The position numbers were made by a program, and so were the translations under genes. This document shows positions 25,410 through 34,490 of a DNA stretch of 64,000 nucleotides, piece after piece. Under the pieces are notes generated by a model. That model was not told the DNA's origin. It made no database searches and saw nothing but the letters and a program-made list of their open reading frames with translations. Numbering within the stretch: the stretch's first letter is position 1; each line of letters begins with the position of its first letter. The DNA comes from G965205725 sp965205725 (GTDB lineage: Bacteria > Pseudomonadota > Gammaproteobacteria > Pseudomonadales > Halieaceae): the NCBI GenBank assembly GCA_965205725.1, contig OZ242189.1:3263283-3327282 (forward strand). Reading direction: 5' to 3'.

Positions 25410-25573
25410 GAGGACTTCCGGGGTGCTTTGAAGCGCATAAAGAGTGCGTTGTGGCGGTGTTGGCGCATTTGATGTTTCGGTGAGCATGTTTGAGCCGCAG
25501 GCGAGTTTGTGAACCGATCAAATGCAGACAACAAAGCCAGCACTCAGCGCGAGAAGCAGCCCGGAAGTCCCAT
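25410..25573. repeat. Repeat family B, representative copy
   Basis: Nested palindrome of ~160 bp. Outer arms are ACTTCCGGGGTGCTTTGAAG... and the inverse ...AAGCAGCCCGGAAGT. The inner arms GCGCATTTGAT and ATCAAATGC are separated by a loop containing GAGCCGCAGGCGAG. Full copies at 25410, 26029, 26698, 40342, 40900, 54055, 54702 and 55438, plus inverted copies at 63577 and 63846 (the latter cut by the window end). Many single half-arms also occur. Confidence 0.9.
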
Positions 25574-27210
25574 AACCATAAACTCAGAGCTTGCGGTTTT
25601 GAGCCGCAGGTGGGGTCGGGTGTGGCGGGTATGGTCGGCTGGGTCGGCTGGGTCGGCTGGGTCGGCTGTGGCAGGTGGGTAAGCCTTGCGGTTTGGGCAC
25701 GCTTCAGCGTGTGTTTTTGACCGCTGCGGAACTCAACGATTTTTCCCAAAGGAAAAATTCGGATTCAAACAGTCCTCGCGGAAAGCCTCAAAAACACCCG
25801 CTTGCGCAACCGTGCCCTGATTAAACCTTCAAGGTTTACCCACCCGCCTGCCCGCATTATGGAGCACCGGGAATCTGCGCTCGTTGATGGCTTCGCCTGA
25901 TTAAACCTCAAGATTTATCCACCCGCCTACCGTTTTTCTGCGGCGACACTCATGGAGTAGAGGACTTCCGGGATGGCTGGTAGAGGACTTCCGGGATGGC
26001 TGGTAGAGGACTTCCGGGATGGCTGGTAGAGGACTTCCGGGATGCTTTGAAGCGCATAAAGAGTGCGCTATGGCGGTGTTGTCGCATTTGATGTGTCGGT
26101 GAGCATGTCTGAGCCGCAGGCGAGTTTGTGAACCGATCAAATGCAGATAACACCGACAGCACTCAGCGCGAAAAGCAGCCCGGAAGTCCCATAACCATAA
26201 ACTCAGAGCTTGCGGTTTTGAGCCGCAGGTGGGGTCGGGTGTGGCGGGTATGGTCGGCTGTGGTTGGCTGTGGTTGGTTGTGGCAGGTGGGTAAGCCTTG
26301 CGGTTTGGGCACGCTTCAGCGTGTGTTTTTGACCGCTGCGGAACTCAACGATTTTTCCCAAAGGAAAAATTCGGATTCAAACAGTCCTCGCGGAAAGCCT
26401 CAAAAACACCCGCTTGCGCAACCGTGCCCTGATTAAACCTTCAAGGTTTACCCACCCGCCTGCCCGCATTATGGAGCACCGGGAATCTGCGCTCGTCGAT
26501 GGCTTCGCCTGATTAAACCTTCAAGGTTTACCCACCCGCCTGCCCGCATTATGGAGCACCGGGAATCTGCGCTCGTCGATGGCTTCGCCTGATTAAACCT
26601 CAAGATTTATCCACCCGCCTACCGTTTTTCTGCGGCGACACTCATGGAGCAGAGGACTTCCGGGGTGCTTTGAGGCGGACTTCCGGGATGCCTGGTAGAG
26701 GACTTGCGGGGTGCTTTGAAGCGCATAAAGAGTGCGCTATGGCGGTGTTGTCGCATTTGATGTGTCGGTGAGCATGTCTGAGCCGCAGGCGAGTTTGTGA
26801 ACCGATCAAATGCAGATAACACCGACAGCACTCAGCGCGAAAGGCAGCCCGGAAGTCCCATACATAATGCAGATAACACCGACAGCACTCAGCGCGAAAA
26901 GCAGCCCGGAAGTCCCATACATTCAGGGCTTGTAATAACGACAGCACTCAGCGCGAAAGGCAGCCCGGAAGTCCCATAACCATAAACTCAGGGCTTGCGG
27001 TTTTGAGCCGCAGGCAGTGTCCACGCGACATTGGCGAACCGATCAAATGCGATAACACCGACAGCACTCAGCGCGAAAAGCAGCCCGGAAGTCCCACAAC
27101 CATAAACTCAGGGCTGTCAGGGCAGGGCTTGCGGTATTTGGGACAAGCCGGTATAGTTCGCGCCTCAAAAATTAGAGCGACTGCCACTGGCGGTCATTCT
27201 CCTTGCCACA

Positions 27211-27226
27211 CCACTAGACTGGGTGG
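27211..27226 (+). promoter_or_regulatory. rpsF leader: Leader hairpin before rpsF (possible S6:S18 site)
   Basis: A small hairpin (CCAC...GTGG) lies just upstream of AACCCG and the AAGGAG ribosome site of rpsF. rpsF leaders in many bacteria carry an S6:S18-binding structure that represses translation. The position fits, but I cannot match the full consensus, so this is only a candidate. Confidence 0.25.
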
Positions 27227-27248
27227 CTTAACCCGTAAGGAGTGACGT

Positions 27249-27686
27249 ATGCGACATTACGAAATCGTATTTATGGTTCATCCCGATCAGTCCGAGCAAG
27301 TGCCCGGCATGATTGAGCGCTACAGCGGAACCATCGAAAAAGACGGCGGTAAAGTACACCGCCTGGAAGATTGGGGCCGTCGCCAGCTCGCTTATCCCAT
27401 CAACAAAATCCACAAAGCCCACTACATTCTGATGAATGTAGAAGCCAGCAGTGGCGCGATGGATGAGTTGACCACCACTTTCCGTTACAACGACGCCGTT
27501 ATCCGCAACCTTGTGATGCGCCGCGATGAGCCAGTCACTGAAGAATCTATCATTATGAAGCAGGAAAAAGAGCAGCGCGAGCGCAAGAATCGTTACGAAG
27601 AGCGCACCGCCGCAACTGCCAGCACTGCCGATGAAAAGCCTGCTGAAGAGTCCGATCAAGACCCTGTAGCGGCAGAGGAGGAATAA
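27249..27686 (+). CDS. rpsF: 30S ribosomal protein S6
   Basis: 145 residues. Starts MRHYEIVFMVHPDQSEQVPGM, with DWGRRQLAYPINKIHKAHYI and NDAVIRNLVMRRDEP, all typical. The Glu/Ala-rich acidic C-terminal tail (after ERTAATASTADEK) is longer than the E. coli core. Forms the S6:S18 dimer of the 30S platform. Strong AAGGAG site before the ATG. rpsR follows after 3 bp. priB, which sits between them in enterobacteria, is absent. Confidence 0.98.
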   Translation: MRHYEIVFMVHPDQSEQVPGMIERYSGTIEKDGGKVHRLEDWGRRQLAYPINKIHKAHYILMNVEASSGAMDELTTTFRYNDAVIRNLVMRRDEPVTEESIIMKQEKEQRERKNRYEERTAATASTADEKPAEESDQDPVAAEEE

Positions 27687-27689
27687 GTT

Positions 27690-27917
27690 ATGGCACGTTT
27701 TCCCCGTCGTCGTAAGTTTTGCAAGTTCACCGCTGAGGGCGTCAAAGAGATCGACTACAAAGACCTGGACACGCTCAAACAGTGTGTGTCTGAAACCGGC
27801 AAGATTGTTCCCAGCCGTATTACCGGAACCAAAGCCAAGTACCAGCGCCAGTTGGCGACTGCCGTAAAGCGTGCGCGCTTCCTGGCTTTGCTACCCTATA
27901 CGGATGACCACAGGTAA
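27690..27917 (+). CDS. rpsR: 30S ribosomal protein S18
   Basis: 75 residues, the standard length: RRRKFCKFTAEGVKEIDYKD, ETGKIVPSRITGTKAKYQRQLATAVKRARFLALLPYTD. Binds 16S rRNA together with S6. Start ATG 27690 with AGAGGAGGAAT as ribosome site within the rpsF end. Confidence 0.98.
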   Translation: MARFPRRRKFCKFTAEGVKEIDYKDLDTLKQCVSETGKIVPSRITGTKAKYQRQLATAVKRARFLALLPYTDDHR

Positions 27918-27967
27918 TAATCAGCTATAGCATCCGGGCGCTTGAGCGTCCGCTGTGCGAGAGCGTA

Positions 27968-28837
27968 ATGAAGGGCTTAGCTGAATACGTTATGCGGGGC
28001 CGAATGCAGGCCCTATTGGTGGCAGTAGTGAGTGCCAGCACCCTGCTGTTTGCCTGGATCAGCGCGGCAGTTATTGCGCTGGTCACCCTGCGCCGGGGCT
28101 GGAGCGAAGGCGTTTTTGTTTTGCTTTGGGCGGCGCTGCCTGCAAGTTATGCGCTGTTCCGGTTTGGAGATTTAGGTTCCCTGGCCATGCTGGCAGGCAC
28201 TGCGGTTCTGGCGGTAGTGCTGAGATTGACAATTTCCTGGTCTCAGGCTTTGGTGGCGTCCGTTGCAGTCGGCGCAGTGACTGGATACACCATGTTGCTG
28301 TTCGGTATGGCGTTCCTTGAGCAGCTTGTGACGATGTTTGCCGAGGTGTTCGAAAATTTGCAGGCCAGGCTACCCGAAGGGCAGTTGGTCGCACCGGGGG
28401 TTAATACTCTTGCGGGCATGATGGGTCTGATGAATTCGATAACCTGTGTAATGTGCTTATTGTTGGCGCGTTACTGGCAGGCAAGTTTGTACAACCCCGG
28501 CGGGTTTCGTGAAGAGTTTCACGGGCTGCGGTTAGGCCCCCAACTGAGTACCGCACTGGGGTTGGGCCTGTTGGGAGTGAGCCTGTTGGGTGTTGAGTAT
28601 CGGCCGTGGGCGCTGTTGCTGGCAGTGCCACTGAGTGTTGCAGGTTTGGCTTTTATCCATGCCCGCGCTGCGCGTCGAGGTTTGGGGTTTGGCTGGCTCA
28701 GTCTGTTTTATGTGCTGTGGCTGGTGTTAGACCCAGTGAAGTTGATCGTCATCGGCGTCGCTGTTGCCGATAGTTTTATTGATTTTCGTGGCCGCTGGCG
28801 AAAAGCCGACCACGATCAGAACGATGAAGAGACATGA
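27968..28837 (+). CDS. DUF2232 polytopic membrane protein
   Basis: 289 residues with about seven or eight hydrophobic segments, for example ALLVAVVSASTLLFAWISAA, LAMLAGTAVLAVVLRLTI and ALVASVAVGAVTGYTMLLF. The C-terminal tail is polar. This is the DUF2232/YybS-like inner membrane protein that sits between rpsR and rplI in Pseudomonas-type genomes. Function unknown. Co-directional with the ribosomal genes, with 41 bp to rplI. Confidence 0.85.
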   Translation: MKGLAEYVMRGRMQALLVAVVSASTLLFAWISAAVIALVTLRRGWSEGVFVLLWAALPASYALFRFGDLGSLAMLAGTAVLAVVLRLTISWSQALVASVAVGAVTGYTMLLFGMAFLEQLVTMFAEVFENLQARLPEGQLVAPGVNTLAGMMGLMNSITCVMCLLLARYWQASLYNPGGFREEFHGLRLGPQLSTALGLGLLGVSLLGVEYRPWALLLAVPLSVAGLAFIHARAARRGLGFGWLSLFYVLWLVLDPVKLIVIGVAVADSFIDFRGRWRKADHDQNDEET

Positions 28838-28878
28838 ACAGGTGAGCCAGGCTCGCCACAGAGGAAGAGGAAAGTAAG

Positions 28879-29340
28879 ATGGATGTCATTTTGCTGGAAA
28901 AAATAGGCAAGCTGGGCGATTTAGGTGATCGAGTCACCGTGAAAGCGGGCTATGGTCGTAATTTCCTGATACCCCAGGGCAAAGCAGTGCCTGCCACCGA
29001 GATCAATGTTGCTGAATTTGAAGCGCGCCGCGCTGATCTGGAAGCAACAGCCTCCGAGGCAGTTGCCGCTGCCGAAGTTCGCGCCAGGCACCTGCTCGGC
29101 CTGGGTCAAGTGACCATTGCTGCCAATGCTGGGGATGAAGGCAAGTTGTTTGGTTCAGTTGGCACCCGTGATATTGCCGCCGCCGTAACCGCGGCAGGCG
29201 TTGCACTGAATAAATCTGAAGTGCGTCTGCCCGCAGGCGCATTGCGTGAATTGGGTGAGTACGAAGTTTCAGTACACTTGCACACAGATGTCGATGCCGT
29301 TGTGAACCTGGCGGTTATCGCCGAGTCATATCCTGGGTAA
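28879..29340 (+). CDS. rplI: 50S ribosomal protein L9
   Basis: 153 residues. N-terminal domain MDVILLEKIGKLGDLGDRV with VKAGYGRNFLIPQGKAVPAT, connecting helix (FEARRADLEATASEAVAAAE) and C-terminal domain (GKLFGSVGTRDIAAAV, VRLPAGALRELGEYEVSVHLH). Slightly longer than the 148-150 usual. A rho-independent terminator follows 31 bp after the stop. Confidence 0.98.
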   Translation: MDVILLEKIGKLGDLGDRVTVKAGYGRNFLIPQGKAVPATEINVAEFEARRADLEATASEAVAAAEVRARHLLGLGQVTIAANAGDEGKLFGSVGTRDIAAAVTAAGVALNKSEVRLPAGALRELGEYEVSVHLHTDVDAVVNLAVIAESYPG

Positions 29341-29371
29341 GCCCCGGCTACCTTGAATGCAACACTGGAAT

Positions 29372-29403
29372 GAGCACCCGCTGGCAGCGAGTGCTTTTTT
29401 TTT
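29372..29403 (+). terminator. Rho-independent terminator after rplI
   Basis: AGCACCCGCT - GGC - AGCGAGTGCT forms a 10-bp stem with one mismatch, followed by nine Ts (29395-29403). It closes the rpsF-rpsR-DUF2232-rplI unit and separates it from dnaB. Confidence 0.9.
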
Positions 29404-29459
29404 GGCTCTGATTGGCGGATACTCAACAGTTCCCGCAAACAACACCGATAAGCGACTCG

Positions 29460-30881
29460 ATGGCCGAACACACCCCACATAGCGAGTATCCCGCAGACAT
29501 TATTGACCTGCCCTACGCGGATGACCCGGAAGTAGCGCGGATCAAAATGCAGCCCCATTCGATTGAAGCGGAACAGTCGGTGCTGGGTGGCTTGTTGTTA
29601 AGCAATGAGGCATGGGATTCAGCGGCAGAACTGGTTGCAGCCAGTGACTTCTATCGCGCAGACCACCGGCTGATCTATCGCCAGGTTGCAAAGATTATGG
29701 AGGCTGGCGACCCGCTCGATGTGGTGATTTTGTCAGATTCTCTGGATGCCGCCGGTGAGTTGGAGGCCGCCGGGGGAATGGCCTATTTGCTAGAGCTGGC
29801 AAACAATACGCCCAGTGCCTCGAATATACGCGCCTATGCCAGTGTTGTCAGTGAGCGCGCCGCGCTGCGCAATCTGATTCAGGCGGCGCAGGATATTGCC
29901 GATAGTGGCTTTAACCCTGAAGGTCGGTCAGCCGACGAGCTGATAGATGAAGCCGAGCGAAAGATTATGCAGGTCTCAGAGCAGGGGCCCAAGGCAGGTG
30001 GCCCGCAAGAGGTTAACCCCCTGTTGAGCAGAGCGGTGGAGCGCATTGACGAGCTGTACAAATCAGGTGGTGATATCACCGGTTTGAGTACCGGCTATGC
30101 CGAGCTGGATAGTATGACCTCCGGTCTGCAAAAATCTGATCTGGTGATCGTGGCAGGCAGGCCGTCAATGGGTAAAACCAGTTTTGCCATGAATCTGGTA
30201 GAGCACGCAGTACTCAATCAAGACAGGCCTATTCTGGTATTCAGCATGGAGATGCCTGCCGATCAGTTAATCGTGCGGATGTTGTCTTCGCTGGGCCGCA
30301 TTGACCAGACTCGAATTCGCAGCGGCAAACTTGAGCAGGAAGACTGGCCCAAACTGGGCGCGGCGGTGTCCAAGTTAAAAGATAGGCCGCTCTATATTGA
30401 CGATACCCCGGCGCTAACAGCCACAGAATTGAGAACCCGCGCCCGCCGGGTTGCGAGAGAACACGGCGGACTGGGTATGGTCATGGTGGATTATTTGCAG
30501 TTAATGCAGGTGGCTGGTAACAGTGAAGGCCGCACCGCAGAAATCTCGGAAATATCCCGGAACCTGAAAGCAATTGCCAAAGAATTTAACTGCCCCATGG
30601 TCGCCCTGTCACAGTTGAACCGCTCTCTGGAACAGCGAACCAGCAAACGGCCAGTTAATTCAGACTTGCGAGAATCGGGAGCGATTGAGCAGGACGCAGA
30701 TATCATCCTGTTCATCTATCGCGATGAGTACTACAACGAGAGCAGTCCCGACAAGGGCGTCGCGGAAATTATTATCGGCAAGCAGCGCAACGGCCCCATC
30801 GGTACCTGCTGTCTGGCCTTTATCAAGCAATTCACCCGCTTTGAAAATTTGGCGCGCAATTCATACGACGAAAGCTATTGA
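29460..30881 (+). CDS. dnaB: Replicative DNA helicase DnaB
   Basis: 473 residues from ATG 29460. N-terminal domain (PHSIEAEQSVLGGLLLSNEAW), linker helix, and RecA-type helicase domain with GRPSMGKTSFAMN (Walker A), MVDYLQLM (Walker B), SQLNRSLEQR and DLRESGAIEQDADIILFIYR. A TTG at 29412 would extend the product by 16 residues but lies just after the rplI terminator; I prefer the ATG because it matches DnaB N-termini in length. No intein. It is near an unusual lambda-P/DnaT-like pair. Confidence 0.97.
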   Translation: MAEHTPHSEYPADIIDLPYADDPEVARIKMQPHSIEAEQSVLGGLLLSNEAWDSAAELVAASDFYRADHRLIYRQVAKIMEAGDPLDVVILSDSLDAAGELEAAGGMAYLLELANNTPSASNIRAYASVVSERAALRNLIQAAQDIADSGFNPEGRSADELIDEAERKIMQVSEQGPKAGGPQEVNPLLSRAVERIDELYKSGGDITGLSTGYAELDSMTSGLQKSDLVIVAGRPSMGKTSFAMNLVEHAVLNQDRPILVFSMEMPADQLIVRMLSSLGRIDQTRIRSGKLEQEDWPKLGAAVSKLKDRPLYIDDTPALTATELRTRARRVAREHGGLGMVMVDYLQLMQVAGNSEGRTAEISEISRNLKAIAKEFNCPMVALSQLNRSLEQRTSKRPVNSDLRESGAIEQDADIILFIYRDEYYNESSPDKGVAEIIIGKQRNGPIGTCCLAFIKQFTRFENLARNSYDESY

Positions 30882-30883
30882 TA

Positions 30884-30909
30884 GAACCGCGACGGTTCCA
30901 GGTTTTTTA
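30884..30909 (+). terminator. Rho-independent terminator after dnaB
   Basis: GAACCG-CGA-CGGTTC, a 6-bp perfect stem, is followed four bases later by six Ts. A second hairpin (TAGCCT...AGGCTA) follows directly at 30909-30927. Placed 3 bp after the dnaB stop. Confidence 0.65.
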
Positions 30910-31018
30910 TAGCCTCGGGTGAGGCTAATTCACGCCTGGTCAGGCAATCAGCGCGTCAGACCGGGCCGCTCCCTCCGCAGGCGTTCCGGGCTAACGGCAG
31001 CCGACCATGAGTATTATT

Positions 31019-31180
31019 GAGACCTTTGCACGGAAGATGATTTCACTTTCAGGCAAGGCAAAAACGCACGGAATGAGGGAGTTTATGGGTATAAATGACC
31101 GATTGAGTACGATTTTACCAACAGTAGGCGCTTTTAGGCGACACAGCATGCAGGTGAAATGGCTTTCGTGCAAAGGTCTC
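31019..31180. mobile_element. MITE copy 3 (full length, 162 bp)
   Basis: Complete element with inverted ends GAGACCTTTGCACGGAAG and CTTTCGTGCAAAGGTCTC, flanked by the 5-bp direct repeat TTATT (31014-31018 and 31181-31185). Non-coding. It lies only 7 bp beyond the stop codon of the leftward lambda-P-like gene and downstream of dnaB. Confidence 0.93.
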
Positions 31181-31187
31181 TTATTGA

Positions 31188-31919
31188 CTATCCGCCACTC
31201 AAAGTGGCTTTGAGCCTGGCAATCTCCGCCAAAGCGTCTGCCGTGGAACTGGGCTTGGTGTCGAGGCTGGGCAAGGCCTCTGGCGCCGGGATGGTGAGTG
31301 CTTCCCCTGCCATTGCCCTGCCACAATAAGCGCTATATTTATCTCTAAATACCGGCCAGGTCAGCGCTTCGGCGTTGTGGCTGAGAAAAAACCAGTCGCT
31401 GTCGCGCCCCGCCAGATAAACCGCAGGGTGGCTCCAGGCCTGGGCAGACTTCGGGCTGCTGGCAGTGCATGCTTCAATATAAGCACTGCGGGCATCAACC
31501 AGGCCGTATTCGCCGAGTGCAGCGTGGCAACACTCCAGCATCTTGTGCAAGGTAGGCAGGTACTCGCTGGTTTCAATGGCTTGTTTGGCGCCGCGTAGAA
31601 TCTGCTCAGTGGGATAGCTGGCCAGCGCTTCGAGCCACAGACGTTTCACCTGGGTGAGCTGCTCGTTATCGGGATAGGCAGAGTAAAACTGGTTGTGATA
31701 ATTCAGGCGAAACAGCGCAAACACCTGATTGATGGTGTCTATTTGTTGTTCGCTGGCCTGTTGTTCACTGGCCTGTTGTTTGCTGGCCTGTTGCTTGCTG
31801 GCCTGTTGTTTGCTGGCCCTTGGGGTTGGGTCAGTGCGCCCAGCTTCGGTCGGCGAGGTCGTCTTTGATGCTCCGATCCCTTGTGCGGCCCGCTGGATCA
31901 AGTCTTTGCTGTCCTGCAT
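31188..31919 (-). CDS. Phage lambda P-like replication protein (putative helicase loader)
   Basis: 243 residues. After a low-complexity N-terminus with five ASKQQ/ASEQQ units, the protein shows INQVFALFRLNYHNQFYSAYP, LWLEALASYPTEQILRGAKQ, YLPTLHKMLECC and DARSAYIEACTASSPK. This pattern fits the phage replication protein P family, which loads DnaB. It overlaps the upstream DnaT-like gene by 89 bp in another frame; no later ATG precedes the conserved part. Encoded within 1 kb of dnaB, in a genome segment without dnaC, so it may be a domesticated loader. The exact role is inferred. Confidence 0.72.
   Translation of the reverse strand: MQDSKDLIQRAAQGIGASKTTSPTEAGRTDPTPRASKQQASKQQASKQQASEQQASEQQIDTINQVFALFRLNYHNQFYSAYPDNEQLTQVKRLWLEALASYPTEQILRGAKQAIETSEYLPTLHKMLECCHAALGEYGLVDARSAYIEACTASSPKSAQAWSHPAVYLAGRDSDWFFLSHNAEALTWPVFRDKYSAYCGRAMAGEALTIPAPEALPSLDTKPSSTADALAEIARLKATLSGG
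31744..31818. repeat. 15-bp in-frame tandem repeat in the lambda-P-like gene
   Basis: Five copies of a 15-bp unit (CTGGCCTGTTGTTYG and variants) encode the ASKQQ/ASEQQ repeats near the protein's N-terminus, so copy-number change would keep the frame. Part of it lies just inside the overlap-free region between the two genes. Confidence 0.85.
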
Positions 31920-32961
31920 TGCTGTTGTCCGAGTTAAATTGATGGCCGTTGGCCCACTTGTATTTTACATGTTGTAAAAACTTGGTGTTCCAGGAGGCGT
32001 GTAATTGATTGGTGTCTTTCCAGTAGATGATGAATTCGGGTAGTAATCCCTCTGCGAAATCAGCGTCGATATGAGACATACGCAGAATATCGTAAACGTC
32101 TTCTTTGGGCCGCCAATTGTCGGGAATGCGTTTTGGCTCAGTGTCGTGGGTGAGTGCCGAGGTAAACCGCGCCCACTGGCGGCGTATGTGATTGATAAAT
32201 TTTGAATTCAGGGTTTTGATGGTTTCGCCGCGCTCACGCCAGTACAGAATAAACTCGGGTATGGCGTCTTCGATAAACTCCCGCCTGATTTCTGCTCGCA
32301 GCAAAATGTCCATGGCATCCTCGCTGGGCCGCCAGGCATTGGAGACCGGCGTCTCGGGCGGCGACCCGGCGAAGGGGAGTGCTTCAGCTTGCTCCTGTTG
32401 CCAATGGCGCCAACGGCTCAATACATGCTGGCGAAACTTGTTTTCCCATGCGTGCGAAATCTCGCCGCGCTCGCGCCAGTAATGTACAAAGTCTTCCAAC
32501 TGGTCGAGGGCAAATTGCCGCGCAATATTGTGATTCAAACCCAACAGTTGCAGCACATCCTCGCTCGGGGTCCATGCTTCACCGATCAAACCAGCGCTGT
32601 TTTGCTGCCTGACGGCGTTGAGTCTGGCAGCCGGGGTACGGGCGCTGGCCTGGGATTCGTTGACCGCAAACAGGAAAAGTTCAGACTCATGCAGGGGTGG
32701 TGAGCCAATCAGAATGATTCCCTTGTCCGCCAGACTCTTGCTCACTCGGTGCAAGTCAACTGCGCTCCAAAAAGGCAGTGTTTGCAGCAGCCACTGGCGC
32801 TCAATCGACAGCCAGGCGAAGCCGTTGCGCAGGTCTGGTGCTCTATGCCTGAACAGTTCGTTGAGATGCTGTAGCAGGACCGATTCCTCCAGGCCAATCG
32901 TTGCGGCCAGTGTTGGCGAGAACACCAGTTGCCGTTCGGGGATGAAGGAAGAGTCAGACAT
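31831..32961 (-). CDS. DnaT-like primosomal protein with three DnaT-type domains
   Basis: 376 residues. N-terminal ~110 residues resemble a winged-helix (LVFSPTLAATIGLEESVLLQHLNE...VDLHRVSKSLADKGII). Three repeats follow, each with a W-x-P-x-ED start, a middle FxxxxLxxFxxYW and an end KFxxHV/IxxxW: about residues 150-205, 225-280 and 293-345. These match the C-terminal DNA-binding domain of DnaT, present once in E. coli. Likely a primosome component acting with the overlapping lambda-P-like protein; three domains in tandem is unusual. Start ATG 32961. Confidence 0.75.
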   Translation of the reverse strand: MSDSSFIPERQLVFSPTLAATIGLEESVLLQHLNELFRHRAPDLRNGFAWLSIERQWLLQTLPFWSAVDLHRVSKSLADKGIILIGSPPLHESELFLFAVNESQASARTPAARLNAVRQQNSAGLIGEAWTPSEDVLQLLGLNHNIARQFALDQLEDFVHYWRERGEISHAWENKFRQHVLSRWRHWQQEQAEALPFAGSPPETPVSNAWRPSEDAMDILLRAEIRREFIEDAIPEFILYWRERGETIKTLNSKFINHIRRQWARFTSALTHDTEPKRIPDNWRPKEDVYDILRMSHIDADFAEGLLPEFIIYWKDTNQLHASWNTKFLQHVKYKWANGHQFNSDNSNAGQQRLDPAGRTRDRSIKDDLADRSWAH

Positions 32962-33089
32962 AGTGGGTAAATTTCATGTGGCCGATCATTCTATGCGCAA
33001 GCACTCGATGCGCCAAGTACAGTTCACAAGTTTACCTCATTTTTAGTTAATTGCTGTTGCCGCCGGGTGCGGCTTGTTAGCATAGGGCC

Positions 33090-34466
33090 ATGGCTAAAAC
33101 CAAATCTAAAACTGCCTACGTCTGTAATGAGTGCGGCTCAGAGTATGCCAAGTGGTTGGGACAGTGCAGTGACTGTGGCGCCTGGAACTCGGTTGTGGCG
33201 TTTCGCCTCGGCCCCGCCAGGGGTAGCGAGAGAGCCGGGGGCGGCAGTGGTCGCGGCGGCTATAGCGGCGCGCTGGCTGAGGCGCAGGTTCTCGCCGATA
33301 TTAATCTTGACGACCTGCCGCGTTTTTCCAGCGGAGCCAGCGAGTTTGACCGAGTGCTGGGTGGCGGGTTGGTGCCCGGCTCGGCCATTCTGATGGGTGG
33401 CAACCCCGGTGCTGGCAAAAGTACCTTGCTGCTGCAAACCATGTGTCACCTCGCCCAAACCATGGACGCGCTGTATATCAGCGGAGAAGAGTCCCTGCAA
33501 CAGGTTGCCATGCGTGCGCAGAGGCTGGGTTTACCCACGGATTCACTGCGGCTGGCGTCGGCAACCAGCGTCGAGGAAATTGTCGCCTCCGCTGAACAAC
33601 AGGCGCCCAAAATTCTGGTGGTTGATTCCATACAAGTGGTGCACAGCGAGGAAATGACCTCCGCGCCCGGCTCGGTCTCTCAAGTGCGAGAGTGCGCTGC
33701 GCTGCTGACCCGTTTCGCCAAGCAGACCGGCACAGTTTTGTTTCTTGTGGGGCATGTCACCAAAGATGGCTCACTGGCTGGCCCAAAAGTGTTGGAGCAC
33801 ATGATTGATTGTTCCATCTTGCTGGAAGATACCGCCGATTCTCGCTTTCGTACCCTGCGCGGCCAGAAAAATCGCTTTGGCGCGGTCAACGAGCTGGGCG
33901 TGTTCGCCATGACAGAACAGGGTTTGAAAGAAGTGAAAAACCCCTCGGCTATTTTTCTCAACCGAGCCAGCGAGCCGGCCTCTGGCAGTGCAGTCATGGT
34001 GGTTTGGGAGGGCACCCGGCCCTTATTGGTCGAGATTCAAGCGCTGGTAGACGACTCGCAATTACACAACCCGCGCCGGGTTGTTGTAGGCGTAGAGGCC
34101 AATCGCCTCAACATGCTGCTGGCGGTATTGCATCGCCACGGAGGTTTGCAGGTGGCAGATCAGGATGTCTTTGCCAATGTTGTCGGCGGTGTCAAAGTGC
34201 TGGAGACCAGCGCTGACCTGGCGTTACTGCTGGCGATAGTGTCCAGCTTTCGAGACCAGGCCCTACCCGAGAATATGGTGATTTTTGGGGAGGTGGGTTT
34301 GAGTGGAGAAATCCGGCCCGTGCCCGGTGGGCAGGAGCGCCTGCAAGAGGCGGCCAAGCATGGCTTTACCCGCGCCATCGTGCCGCAGGCCAATTTACCC
34401 AAGCAGCCAATCTCCGGTATGTCGGTCAGGGGAGTGAGCTCTCTGGCTGAAGCGCTTAGCGAGTAG
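33090..34466 (+). CDS. radA: DNA repair protein RadA
   Basis: 458 residues. N-terminal C4 zinc finger (CNECGSEYAKWLGQCSDCG), RecA-like ATPase (GGNPGAGKSTLLLQ, VVDSIQVVHSEE), the RadA-specific KNRFG motif, and a C-terminal Lon-like domain (DLALLLAIVSSFRDQALP, GEVGLSGEIRPV). Branch migration helicase in recombination. ATG at 33090. Convergent with ettA, 18 bp apart. Confidence 0.97.
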   Translation: MAKTKSKTAYVCNECGSEYAKWLGQCSDCGAWNSVVAFRLGPARGSERAGGGSGRGGYSGALAEAQVLADINLDDLPRFSSGASEFDRVLGGGLVPGSAILMGGNPGAGKSTLLLQTMCHLAQTMDALYISGEESLQQVAMRAQRLGLPTDSLRLASATSVEEIVASAEQQAPKILVVDSIQVVHSEEMTSAPGSVSQVRECAALLTRFAKQTGTVLFLVGHVTKDGSLAGPKVLEHMIDCSILLEDTADSRFRTLRGQKNRFGAVNELGVFAMTEQGLKEVKNPSAIFLNRASEPASGSAVMVVWEGTRPLLVEIQALVDDSQLHNPRRVVVGVEANRLNMLLAVLHRHGGLQVADQDVFANVVGGVKVLETSADLALLLAIVSSFRDQALPENMVIFGEVGLSGEIRPVPGGQERLQEAAKHGFTRAIVPQANLPKQPISGMSVRGVSSLAEALSE

Positions 34467-34490
34467 CCCGAGGCTCCAGGGGGGCTACTT
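34463..34490. terminator. Hairpin between convergent radA and ettA
   Basis: GTAGCCC...GGGCTAC forms a 7-bp stem spanning both stop codons. Few Ts follow on either side, so it may act as a weak bidirectional terminator. Confidence 0.45.

Larger units (their letters stand above)
25130..27120. repeat. Palindromic repeat field 1 (families A and B plus G-rich runs), no genes
   Basis: About 2 kb between rlmB and rpsF without a credible gene; short frames here are translations of the repeats. Family A (~175 bp imperfect palindrome) lies at 25212-25386, 25674-25849 and 26286-26460. Family B (~160 bp nested palindrome) lies at 25410-25573, 26029-26190 and 26698-26859. Single right arms of B (CAGCACTCAGCGCGAAARGC and following) recur at about 26879-26921, 26940-26978 and 27059-27097. 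G-rich linkers (repeats of GGGTCAGGCT, GGGTCGGCT) precede each A. A 23-bp unit with GAGGACTTCCGGGATGGCTG repeats about three times at 25957-26030. Confidence 0.9.

Noticed and set aside
25130..27245. Frames of 60-118 codons in repeat field 1
   Set aside because: They translate palindromic repeats, differ between copies by frameshifts and have no ribosome sites; both strands are equally open.
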